Of a stretch of 6,778 nucleotides of DNA, positions 1 to 5,784 are shown piece after piece. This DNA comes from CAJQND01 sp051010095 (lineage in GTDB: Bacteria > Pseudomonadota > Alphaproteobacteria > Rhizobiales > CAJQND01), in the NCBI GenBank assembly GCA_051010095.1, contig JBPCVX010000039.1, positions 1 to 6,778 on the forward strand, given 5' to 3'. How positions within the stretch are numbered: the stretch's first letter is position 1; each line of letters opens with the position of its first letter. The notes beneath the pieces are model-generated. The model was given only the letters and a program-made list of their open reading frames with translations. It made no database searches and was not told the origin of the DNA. The translations under genes were made by a program, and so were the position numbers.

Positions 1-2
1 AG

Positions 3-83
3 GTTCAGTCTGGCAATTATCTTAGCGAAGACGATATTGAGCGCTTTGATGACCGCTATAACCGCGTTAGCTTAAAGAGATAG
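3..83 (+). CDS. C-terminal end of an unidentified upstream gene (partial)
   Basis: An open frame enters from the left edge and ends at the TAG at 81-83, giving 26 residues that finish in RYNRVSLKR. The peptide is charged and hydrophilic (SEDDIERFDD), as expected of a soluble protein tail. It is too short to assign to a family. A second frame entering from the edge stops at 73-75 and would encode a hydrophobic tail instead, so the choice of frame is not certain. The stop lies 26 bases before the NMO start, so the two genes could be co-transcribed. Confidence 0.4.
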   Translation, partial: VQSGNYLSEDDIERFDDRYNRVSLKR

Positions 84-109
84 TCCTCATTGTTATCGCG
101 GGATCCATT

Positions 110-1174
110 ATGTGGCCATCGACACGATTAACTAAGCTGCTGTCTATTGAACACCCAATTATTCAAGCGCCGATGGCGGGCGCATCTAGCCCTGCGATGG
201 CGGCCGCTGTTTCCAATTCAGGAGGATTGGGTTCCCTAGGATGCGCTATGTTCTCGGCTGAAAAATACGGCCATGAAGTTCAGGCGACACAAAGCGCTAC
301 CAACAGACCGGTTAATATGAACTTCTTTGTTCACAAACCACCTGAAGTGAATGAAGAAAAGAACAAGACTGCGACCGAGCAGCTCGCACCATTCTATGAT
401 GAGTTAGGCCTCAATGAGATTCCGCCTATCGAACCTCTCCATTTTCCCTTCGATGAACATATGCTCGAAGCGGTGCTTGCAAAAAATCTTTCAGTCGTAA
501 GTTTTCATTTTGGCCTTCCAGATAATCTAATTGTTTCCGCGCTAAAACAAGCGGGGCTAATCGTTATGAGCTCGGCCACGTCGGTGCGCGAAGCGCGCGA
601 TTTGGAGCAGCGTGGCTGCGATGCAATTATCGCTCAAGGCCTCGAAGCTGGTGGGCACCGGGGCACCTATTTGTCATCGGAAGAAGGTGCGCGCATTGGG
701 ACTATGTCATTGGTGCCGCAAATTGTTGACGCTGTAGAAGTGCCCGTAATTGCAGCAGGTGGTATTGCTGATGGCCGCGGAATTGCTGCTGCCTTCGCTT
801 TGGGAGCTGATGGGGTTCAAATTGGTACCGCATTCTTAAATTGCCCTGAATCCGTTATTTCTGACACACATAAACGTGCGCTCCTTCATGCTCGAGAAGA
901 CGAGACCTGCCTCACGCCCGTTTTTTCGGGTCGTCCGGCACGTGGACTCAACAATCGGTACATTGAGCAAATGAGCCCTCATGCACACAAACTTCCCGAA
1001 TTTCCGCTTATGAACACACTCACCGGGCCATTGCGCAAGGTAAGTGCCGAAACCAATAGCCCAGACTTTATTGCTTTATGGTCGGGGCAAAGCATGACCC
1101 TAAATCGCGAATTGCCAGCTTCTGAGCTGTTTCTCACATTAGTGGATGAGGCACAGACTATTCTTTCACATTAG
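110..1174 (+). CDS. Nitronate monooxygenase / 2-nitropropane dioxygenase family flavoprotein
   Basis: This is a 354-residue FMN-dependent TIM-barrel enzyme of the nitronate monooxygenase family (class I-like), a cytosolic family that oxidises alkyl nitronates such as propionate 3-nitronate with O2. Visible signatures are the N-terminal HPIIQAPMAG at about residues 15-24, GGLGSLG at 38-44, SFHFGLP at 131-137 with a histidine where class I enzymes carry one, and GCDAIIAQGLEAGGHRG at 169-185. The FMN phosphate-binding part is VPVIAAGGIADGRG at 211-224 followed by ALGADGVQIGTAFL. Length is normal for the family and there is no signal peptide. The ATG at 110 has only a weak GCGGGA upstream, but it places the conserved N-terminal strand correctly. 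The physiological substrate cannot be read from the sequence, and many homologues are annotated only as NMO or enoyl reductase-like. A dodecin gene follows after a gap of about 120 bases. Confidence 0.9.
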   Translation: MWPSTRLTKLLSIEHPIIQAPMAGASSPAMAAAVSNSGGLGSLGCAMFSAEKYGHEVQATQSATNRPVNMNFFVHKPPEVNEEKNKTATEQLAPFYDELGLNEIPPIEPLHFPFDEHMLEAVLAKNLSVVSFHFGLPDNLIVSALKQAGLIVMSSATSVREARDLEQRGCDAIIAQGLEAGGHRGTYLSSEEGARIGTMSLVPQIVDAVEVPVIAAGGIADGRGIAAAFALGADGVQIGTAFLNCPESVISDTHKRALLHAREDETCLTPVFSGRPARGLNNRYIEQMSPHAHKLPEFPLMNTLTGPLRKVSAETNSPDFIALWSGQSMTLNRELPASELFLTLVDEAQTILSH

Positions 1175-1295
1175 TTTTTTTGATGCGGGCACTGTGCTCT
1201 TTTACCATTTTATTTTTGTCCGACTTTGCGCAACAATACTGCATCCGAGCATCAATTTACGTATGACAAAATCTAATTTTATAGAGGATTATATC

Positions 1296-1499
1296 ATGGC
1301 GACCATGAAAGTCATTGAGTTGATGGAGGATTCAGGGAAATCTTGGGAAGATGCCGTACAGCAGGCTGTGAAGCGTGCATCCAAGAGCGTCGATAACATT
1401 CGTTCGGTGTGGGTGAAGGAACAATCATGCGTTATCGACGGCAATGATATTGCGTCTTACCGCGTAACACTCAAGCTGACATTCGAAGTTAAAGACTAA
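1296..1499 (+). CDS. Dodecin family flavin-binding protein
   Basis: This 67-residue protein matches dodecins, small proteins that assemble into hollow dodecamers. They bind flavin (FMN, riboflavin or lumichrome) between tryptophans and are thought to store or buffer it and quench its photochemistry. It has the expected beta-alpha-beta-beta order: strand MKVIELM (4-10), helix SWEDAVQQAVKRAS (16-29), then NIRSVWVKEQ (34-43) with the flavin-stacking Trp at 39 and the conserved Gln at 43, and the final strands SYRVTLKLTFEV (54-65). I chose the ATG at 1296 because AGAGGA at 1283-1288 sits seven bases upstream and the length matches the family. The frame stays open upstream, and an in-frame ATG at 1263 would add 11 unconserved-looking residues. 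The preceding gene is also a flavoprotein. Confidence 0.93.
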   Translation: MATMKVIELMEDSGKSWEDAVQQAVKRASKSVDNIRSVWVKEQSCVIDGNDIASYRVTLKLTFEVKD

Positions 1500-1500
1500 A

Positions 1501-1608
1501 ATGAGTTGTGGCGGGGTGAACACACCTCGACACACGCGTTCTGACGTGTTTGCACTTTTGTGTGAAGGGCTAGAATTTAATCTAGGCGAAGCTGTTCTTT
1601 GCGGTTAG
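1501..1608 (+). CDS. Possible small peptide frame before the radical SAM gene
   Basis: An ATG one base after the dodecin stop opens a 35-residue frame that ends at the TAG at 1606-1608, ten bases before the radical SAM ATG. The peptide starts MSCGG, is basic in its first third (PRHTR, residues 9-13), then has an acidic-hydrophobic stretch (FALLCEGLEFNLGEAVLCG, 17-35). Cysteines are at 3, 21 and 34. I recognise no family. No convincing Shine-Dalgarno lies before the ATG; only AAAGA within the dodecin end is near. A frame this short can survive by chance (roughly one in five for 35 codons). A candidate promoter for the next gene also lies inside it. It could be a peptide substrate, a leader peptide or nothing. 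Confidence 0.2.
   Translation: MSCGGVNTPRHTRSDVFALLCEGLEFNLGEAVLCG
1549..1576 (+). promoter_or_regulatory. Candidate sigma-70-type promoter for the radical SAM gene
   Basis: TTTGCA at 1549-1554 (4 of 6 to TTGACA) and TAGAAT at 1571-1576 (5 of 6 to TATAAT) are separated by 16 bases. Transcription would begin near 1583, giving a leader of about 35 bases before the ATG at 1619. Such matches occur by chance in AT-containing gaps, so support is modest. Confidence 0.33.
1570..1585. repeat. Short inverted repeat CTAGA-N6-TCTAG
   Basis: Perfect 5-base arms (CTAGA at 1570-1574, TCTAG at 1581-1585) flank the AT-rich spacer ATTTAA. It overlaps the candidate -10 element and the predicted start of transcription of the radical SAM gene, a position suited to an operator. 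The arms are short and there is only one copy in the gap, so a regulator site is a guess. Confidence 0.35.
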
Positions 1609-1618
1609 GTTCCCGCGT

Positions 1619-2614
1619 ATGAGCGAACAAATACTTGATACCCGACCGCGGGCTTTTCCGGGGATTGGAAAATTTTCTGACCCTGATAAAACCGCGAAAG
1701 GCGAAGCGCGCGCGCGTGTAGGTCTGCGCAAGCTGGAAACTCTTTGGATCAACACCGGCACACTGTGCAATATTGAGTGTGTTAATTGCTATATTGAGTC
1801 GAGCCCGACAAATGACCGGCTCACCTATTTCCCGCTTTCTGATGCACTCTCTCTGTTTGATGAACTGGAAACCTTAAAGCTGGGAACTGAGGAAATTGGG
1901 TTCACCGGTGGTGAACCCTTCATGAACCCCGACATGATAGACATGGTTGAGGCTGCGTTGAGCCGCGGGTATCGCGTTTTGATTCTCACCAATGCAATGC
2001 AGCCAATGATGCGCCCGCGCATCAAGGAAGCCCTGTTGGCACTTAAGAACCAACATACCGATGCACTGGAATTGCGTGTCTCGCTCGATCATTACTCTGC
2101 CGCTTTGCACGACATGGAGCGTGGCCCAGGATCATTTGCGCGCGCCGTGCAAGGTATCAGCTGGTTGTCGGAAAACGGGTTTAATATCGCTATTGCTGGA
2201 CGCACGTGCTGGAATGAAAATGAGACGATAGGGCGCGCAGGCTATAAATCTCTATTCCAAGAGCACGACTGGACAATCGATGCGGACAATCCAGCCAAAC
2301 TCGTGCTCTTCCCCGAGATGGACGAGAGCGTGGATGTTCCTGAAATCACCACAGCCTGTTGGACAATCCTCAACATCAAACCTTCAGATATGATGTGCGC
2401 AAACAGTCGCATGGCGGTAAAGCGCAAGGGTGACAAAGAGCCCGCAATATTGCCGTGTACGTTGCTCCCCTATGATGCAGCTTTTAAAATGGGCAGCACA
2501 CTTGCCCGCTCACTCAACGCTGACGGCGGTAGTTTTGCGAAGGGTGCTATAAAGCTTAACCACCCCCATTGCTCTAAGTTTTGCGTTCTAGGTGGCGGTA
2601 GTTGCTCGGCTTAG
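1619..2614 (+). CDS. Radical SAM protein with SPASM-like C-terminal cysteines, substrate unknown
   Basis: This 331-residue protein is a radical S-adenosylmethionine enzyme. It carries the CX3CX2C [4Fe-4S] motif at C50, C54 and C57 (CNIECVNC), and the SAM-contacting GFTGGEP at 94-100. Strand-helix repeats of the partial barrel continue through RVLILTNA and LELRVSLD. Seven further cysteines follow: 197, 247, 260, 280, 318, 322 and 329. The segments around C260-C280 (MCANSRMAVKRKG to PCTLLPYDA) and HCSKFCVLGGGSC at 317-329 resemble SPASM/Twitch auxiliary-cluster domains. The spacing (C-X19-C, then C-X3-C-X6-C) is not the canonical one. Enzymes of this architecture often modify peptides or proteins, but the substrate here cannot be deduced. 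The ATG at 1619 has AGG nine bases upstream. The stop overlaps the convergent dcd stop by four bases. Confidence 0.88.
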   Translation: MSEQILDTRPRAFPGIGKFSDPDKTAKGEARARVGLRKLETLWINTGTLCNIECVNCYIESSPTNDRLTYFPLSDALSLFDELETLKLGTEEIGFTGGEPFMNPDMIDMVEAALSRGYRVLILTNAMQPMMRPRIKEALLALKNQHTDALELRVSLDHYSAALHDMERGPGSFARAVQGISWLSENGFNIAIAGRTCWNENETIGRAGYKSLFQEHDWTIDADNPAKLVLFPEMDESVDVPEITTACWTILNIKPSDMMCANSRMAVKRKGDKEPAILPCTLLPYDAAFKMGSTLARSLNADGGSFAKGAIKLNHPHCSKFCVLGGGSCSA

Positions 2615-3723
2615 AATTTTTCAGGCTCAAAGGACTTAAAGTGTTTGGAAAGTTTCAGGCCTTGGCGTTGATAGTTTGAACCAATGCCCTGTCCGTAGAC
2701 TTCTTCAGGCGGTGACACGAGCGGTTCATAAATGAGCCGCCCGATGATTTGACCATCTTCAAGAATAAATGGCACTTCGTGACTGCGCACTTCCAGCACA
2801 GCCCTGGAACCTTCTCCGCCACCAGCAGAATGCCCGAAACCCGGGTCAAAAAAACCTGCGTAATGCACCCGAAACTCACCAACGAGCGGATTGAACGGTG
2901 TCATTTCCGCAGCATAATCAGGAGGAACGCGCACCGCCTCTTTTGACGCCAGAATATAAAACTGATCGGGATCAAGAACGAGTTGGTGCTCTGCCCAAAT
3001 AGGTTCCCAGAAGTCAAGAACGTCGCATGCAGCTTTTTGGTCAACATCTATCAAGCCAGAATGGCGCTTTGCGCGAAACCCCACCGGTGTGGTCTTGTTA
3101 TGGCGTTCCAGGTCAACGGTTAGCGCGATGCCATTGTCGATGTTTACAGCACCAGAGGTAATTAACGGTTCATGATCATGAAGCGCGTGGATCAGCTCGT
3201 CGGTTGCTTCAAACGCGCCCGTGCGGAACCTAATTTGCGATAATCTAGAGCCGGTCCTGGCAAGGACCGAAAACGTGCGCGGGGAGATTTCTACATATAA
3301 TGGGCCACTATATCCGCTTGGCACCTGATCAAATTCTTGCGCGTAGTCAGCAATAACCCGGGTGAAAACATCAAGCCTTCCCGTTGAACTTTTCGGGTTT
3401 GCTGCGGCAGACACACTCTTTGGTAACGCAAGCGCTTCCACAACCTCAACAATATACACGCAGCCCGTTTCCAGAACCGCGCCTTCCGAAATGTCAATTT
3501 CGTGCAGCGCCAGCTCATCCAATCGATCAGAAACCCGCTTGGACGCGCCGGGAAGAAAACTCGCGCGCACGCGATAGGCTGTTTCCCCCAGTCTCAAATC
3601 CAAACTCGCCGGTTGAACTTGATCGGCATCAAAGGCCGTATTGGTCAAAATACCACCGGATTCAGCAAGTTGTTTGATTGCGTGAGCAGGGAGGATTCCT
3701 GCCCCTTCGAACTGCACGTTCAT
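2611..3723 (-). CDS. dcd: dCTP deaminase, double-domain alphaproteobacterial type
   Basis: This is 2'-deoxycytidine 5'-triphosphate deaminase, which turns dCTP into dUTP plus ammonia as the main route to dUMP and then dTTP. At 370 residues it is about twice the length of E. coli Dcd (193) and holds two dUTPase-like halves. The N-terminal half has QPASLDLRLG (37-46), the nucleotide-site PKSSTGRLDVF (110-120, with S112, S113 and R116) and GYSGPLYVE (137-145), whose E145 aligns with the E. coli catalytic Glu138. The C-terminal half has HYAGFFDPGFG (287-297), SRAVLE (306-311), the core strand GQIIGRLIYEP (324-334) and YQRQGLKLSKHF near the end. The frame can extend to a TTG at 3781-3783. I prefer the ATG at 3721-3723 because it gives the usual start just before GILP, and the TTG lies in a good -35 element. 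The gene converges on the radical SAM gene and diverges from apaG. Confidence 0.93.
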   Translation of the reverse strand: MNVQFEGAGILPAHAIKQLAESGGILTNTAFDADQVQPASLDLRLGETAYRVRASFLPGASKRVSDRLDELALHEIDISEGAVLETGCVYIVEVVEALALPKSVSAAANPKSSTGRLDVFTRVIADYAQEFDQVPSGYSGPLYVEISPRTFSVLARTGSRLSQIRFRTGAFEATDELIHALHDHEPLITSGAVNIDNGIALTVDLERHNKTTPVGFRAKRHSGLIDVDQKAACDVLDFWEPIWAEHQLVLDPDQFYILASKEAVRVPPDYAAEMTPFNPLVGEFRVHYAGFFDPGFGHSAGGGEGSRAVLEVRSHEVPFILEDGQIIGRLIYEPLVSPPEEVYGQGIGSNYQRQGLKLSKHFKSFEPEKF

Positions 3724-3754
3724 GTATTTGCTTTCTATCGCCTTACTTTGCGGC

Positions 3755-3783
3755 ACTATCCCCAGCTCAGCAAAAGGTTTCAA
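3755..3783 (-). promoter_or_regulatory. Candidate dcd promoter
   Basis: Read on the minus strand, TTGAAA (3783 down to 3778; 5 of 6 to TTGACA) and GATAGT (3760 down to 3755; 4 of 6 to TATAAT) are separated by exactly 17 bases. Transcription would begin near 3748, leaving a leader of about 25 bases before the ATG at 3723. The 147-base region between dcd and apaG has no gene. I found no equally good plus-strand promoter for apaG in it, only the AT-rich stretch TAATTTATC at 3844-3852. Confidence 0.45.
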
Positions 3784-3862
3784 GCGGAAACGTTAAGCGG
3801 TGGAAAACCAAACCGGGGGTAGATCGCTTACCACAGATTGGAGTAATTTATCGCTAGAAACT

Positions 3863-3869
3863 AAGGTGA
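3863..3869 (+). promoter_or_regulatory. Ribosome binding site of apaG
   Basis: AAGGTGA is a strong Shine-Dalgarno match. Two ATG codons follow back to back at 3871 and 3874. The AAGG core is four bases from the first and seven from the second, so spacing favours the second ATG, which would shorten ApaG by one residue. Confidence 0.65.
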
Positions 3870-3870
3870 T

Positions 3871-4266
3871 ATGATGTATAGCAGCGAAACCCGCCACATC
3901 AAGGTTACGGTGAAGCCACAATACCTGGAAGGCCAGTCAGATCCAGACCAAGGCACGTATTTCTGGGCGTATACAATTTTGATCGAAAACCGCGGTGTTG
4001 AGTCGGTGCAACTTCTCACGCGGCACTGGAAAATTACCGATTCCAATGGGGCTGAGCAGATCGTGCATGGCGATGGTGTGATTGGGGAGCAGCCTTCGTT
4101 AAACCCCGGTGAACATTTTGAATATACATCAGGAGCGCCGTTAAAAACGCCGTCTGGTTTTATGGTGGGCAGCTATGGCATGATCAACACACAGGGAGAA
4201 CATTTTGACATTGCCATTCCTCTTTTTTCTCTCGATAGCCCACATACGCGTGGCGCGGTGCATTGA
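3871..4266 (+). CDS. apaG: ApaG (CorD) protein
   Basis: This 131-residue single-domain protein matches ApaG throughout (E. coli form 125 residues), a small soluble immunoglobulin-like beta-sandwich. Recognisable parts are YFWAYTILIENRG (30-42), VQLLTRHWKITDSNG (46-60), the conserved glycine motif GDGVIG at 67-72 (GxGxxG), LNPGEHFEYTSGAPLKTPSG (77-96), MVGSYGMI (98-105) and FDIAIPLFSL (112-121). The family is linked to Co2+ resistance and Mg2+ efflux in enteric bacteria through the corD phenotype, and its biochemical role remains unclear. The same fold is attached to some eukaryotic F-box proteins. Translation may start at the adjacent ATG at 3874. The gene heads a same-strand cluster, with trkH 34 bases downstream, and is divergent from dcd. 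Confidence 0.95.
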   Translation: MMYSSETRHIKVTVKPQYLEGQSDPDQGTYFWAYTILIENRGVESVQLLTRHWKITDSNGAEQIVHGDGVIGEQPSLNPGEHFEYTSGAPLKTPSGFMVGSYGMINTQGEHFDIAIPLFSLDSPHTRGAVH

Positions 4267-4300
4267 TTAATTCCCCTTCAACGATGGAATAGGCGACACG

Positions 4301-5749
4301 GTGCTAGATTTTAGGCCAATTATTCTGGTGATCGGCATTTTGCTAACTTCGCTTGGCTGCGTGATGTTGCTTCCAGCACTGCTTGATTTGTTGCAGAACA
4401 AAGCAGATTGGGTCGCGTTTTCGTTCTCTGCGGCAATTACTTTGTTTTCAGGCATTGGCCTCACACTCTCCAACTGGGGTCACGCCGGCCAGCTTAATGT
4501 CAAACAAGCGTTTGTTTTGACGGTTTTGGCATGGCTGGTACTGGTCAGTTTTGCGGCATTGCCCTTTGCGCTCGGGGAATATGATCTCTCTCTTACCGAT
4601 GCGTTTTTTGAAAGCATGTCAGGCCTCACCACGACAGGTGCTACCGTGATCACCGGTCTCGACCACGCACCACCCGGGCTGCTGCTGTGGCGCGGGTTGC
4701 TACAGTGGATTGGCGGCATCGGCATCATCGTCATGTCACTCGCGGTGCTTCCCATGCTGCAAATTGGTGGTATGCAGCTCTTCCGCATGGAATCATCCGA
4801 CACGTCTGAAAAAATTCTCCCGCGTGCCACTCAAATCGCTGGCTCGATTACCGTACTGTATGTGGTCTTCACCGCCATTTGTGCAGTCGCCTATTACTTA
4901 TGTGGCATGCGCTTGCTTGATGCAGTTGTTCACGCCATGACGACAATCGCGACGGGTGGGTTTTCAAATCACGATGAGTCCATCGCTTATTTTCAGTCAT
5001 GGCAGGTGGATATGGTTGCCGCCGTGTTCATGGTTGTATGTTCAATGCCGTTTGCGCTTTATCTCATTATGCTGAGAGGTAACGCAAAACCGCTCTTTAA
5101 AGACAGCCAGGTGCGGTTTTTCCTTTCTGTATTGTTGATATTGATCACCACCATTTGGGTGTACCAAATGGTCACTGATGTTAATGAGCCGTTGCGTGCG
5201 CTGCGGTTGTCGATTTTCAACGTCATCTCGATCACAACCGGTACCGGGTATGCCAGCGCTGATTATGGGCTTTGGGGCGGGTTCTCGCTTGTCTTTTTCT
5301 TTTGCATTATGTTCCTTGGCGGCTGCGCGGGGTCGACATCTTGCGGGTTGAAAATGTTCCGCTTCCAGGTGATCGCGGAAACGGTGCGCATCAGCGTGAA
5401 CCGTATGCTGTATCCCCATGGCGTATTTTCCCCACGCTATAATGGCAAGCCCTTGGCCGATAATGTCATTGCCGCTGTTATGTCGTTTTTCTTTTTGTTC
5501 TTCATTTGCTTTGCAACCCTGGCGCTTGTCCTAAATCTGATCGGGCTTGATGTTTTAACCTCCCTTTCAGCCGCCGCCAGCGCCATTGCAAATGTTGGCC
5601 CTGGCCTTGGCAATATTGTTGGCCCGGTGGAAACTTATGCAACATTGCCCGCAACTGCAAAATGGGTGTTGAGCTTTGGGATGTTACTTGGCAGGTTGGA
5701 GCTCTTTACAGTTTTGGTGTTGTTTTCGCCGCTGTTCTGGCGTTCATAA
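4301..5749 (+). CDS. trkH: TrkH-family potassium uptake membrane protein
   Basis: This is a 482-residue inner-membrane K+ translocating subunit of the Trk system, close to the family norm of about 483. All four pore-loop repeats are visible: TTTGAT at 110-115, TTIATGGF at 214-221, TTGTGY at 312-317 and NVGPGLG at 431-437. Each provides a selectivity-filter glycine (G113, G219, G314, G433). Also typical are ESSDTSEKILPRA (164-176), the glycine-rich GGCAGSTSCGLKMFR (340-354) that forms the intramembrane loop, and the C-terminal GRLELFTVLVLFSPLFWR (464-481). Hydrophobic helices alternate throughout. Translation starts at GTG 4301, with AGG at 4291-4293 seven bases before it. The usual cytoplasmic NAD-binding partner TrkA is not in this window. 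The gene sits between apaG and argE with short gaps, so it is probably co-transcribed with them. Confidence 0.95.
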   Translation: MLDFRPIILVIGILLTSLGCVMLLPALLDLLQNKADWVAFSFSAAITLFSGIGLTLSNWGHAGQLNVKQAFVLTVLAWLVLVSFAALPFALGEYDLSLTDAFFESMSGLTTTGATVITGLDHAPPGLLLWRGLLQWIGGIGIIVMSLAVLPMLQIGGMQLFRMESSDTSEKILPRATQIAGSITVLYVVFTAICAVAYYLCGMRLLDAVVHAMTTIATGGFSNHDESIAYFQSWQVDMVAAVFMVVCSMPFALYLIMLRGNAKPLFKDSQVRFFLSVLLILITTIWVYQMVTDVNEPLRALRLSIFNVISITTGTGYASADYGLWGGFSLVFFFCIMFLGGCAGSTSCGLKMFRFQVIAETVRISVNRMLYPHGVFSPRYNGKPLADNVIAAVMSFFFLFFICFATLALVLNLIGLDVLTSLSAAASAIANVGPGLGNIVGPVETYATLPATAKWVLSFGMLLGRLELFTVLVLFSPLFWRS

Positions 5750-5784
5750 GCATCACATTTTTTGGCATTTGAGGAAGGAAGAAG

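Noticed and set aside
1187..1203. Possible terminator after NMO (GGGC-ACTGT-GCTC followed by TTTT)
   Set aside because: The stem has only four pairs including a G-T, and the T run is short, so it is too weak to call.
1146..1295. N-terminal extension of the dodecin frame
   Set aside because: The added 50 residues are absent from dodecins and overlap the NMO end; AGAGGA at 1283-1288 points to the ATG at 1296.
1521..1564. Possible terminator after dodecin from nested CACAC/GTGTG and ACACG/CGTGT arms
   Set aside because: The arms are short, the interior is unpaired over long stretches and no T tract follows.
1619..2614. Viperin-like antiviral nucleotide enzyme, considered because dcd is adjacent
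   Set aside because: The residues around the Fe-S motif do not match viperin, and viperins lack the C-terminal cysteine set seen here. The genes are convergent and so unlikely to be co-regulated as a defence operon.
3362..3822. Plus-strand frames of 71-106 codons opposite dcd
   Set aside because: They are antisense to the conserved dCTP deaminase domain and their translations show no family features.
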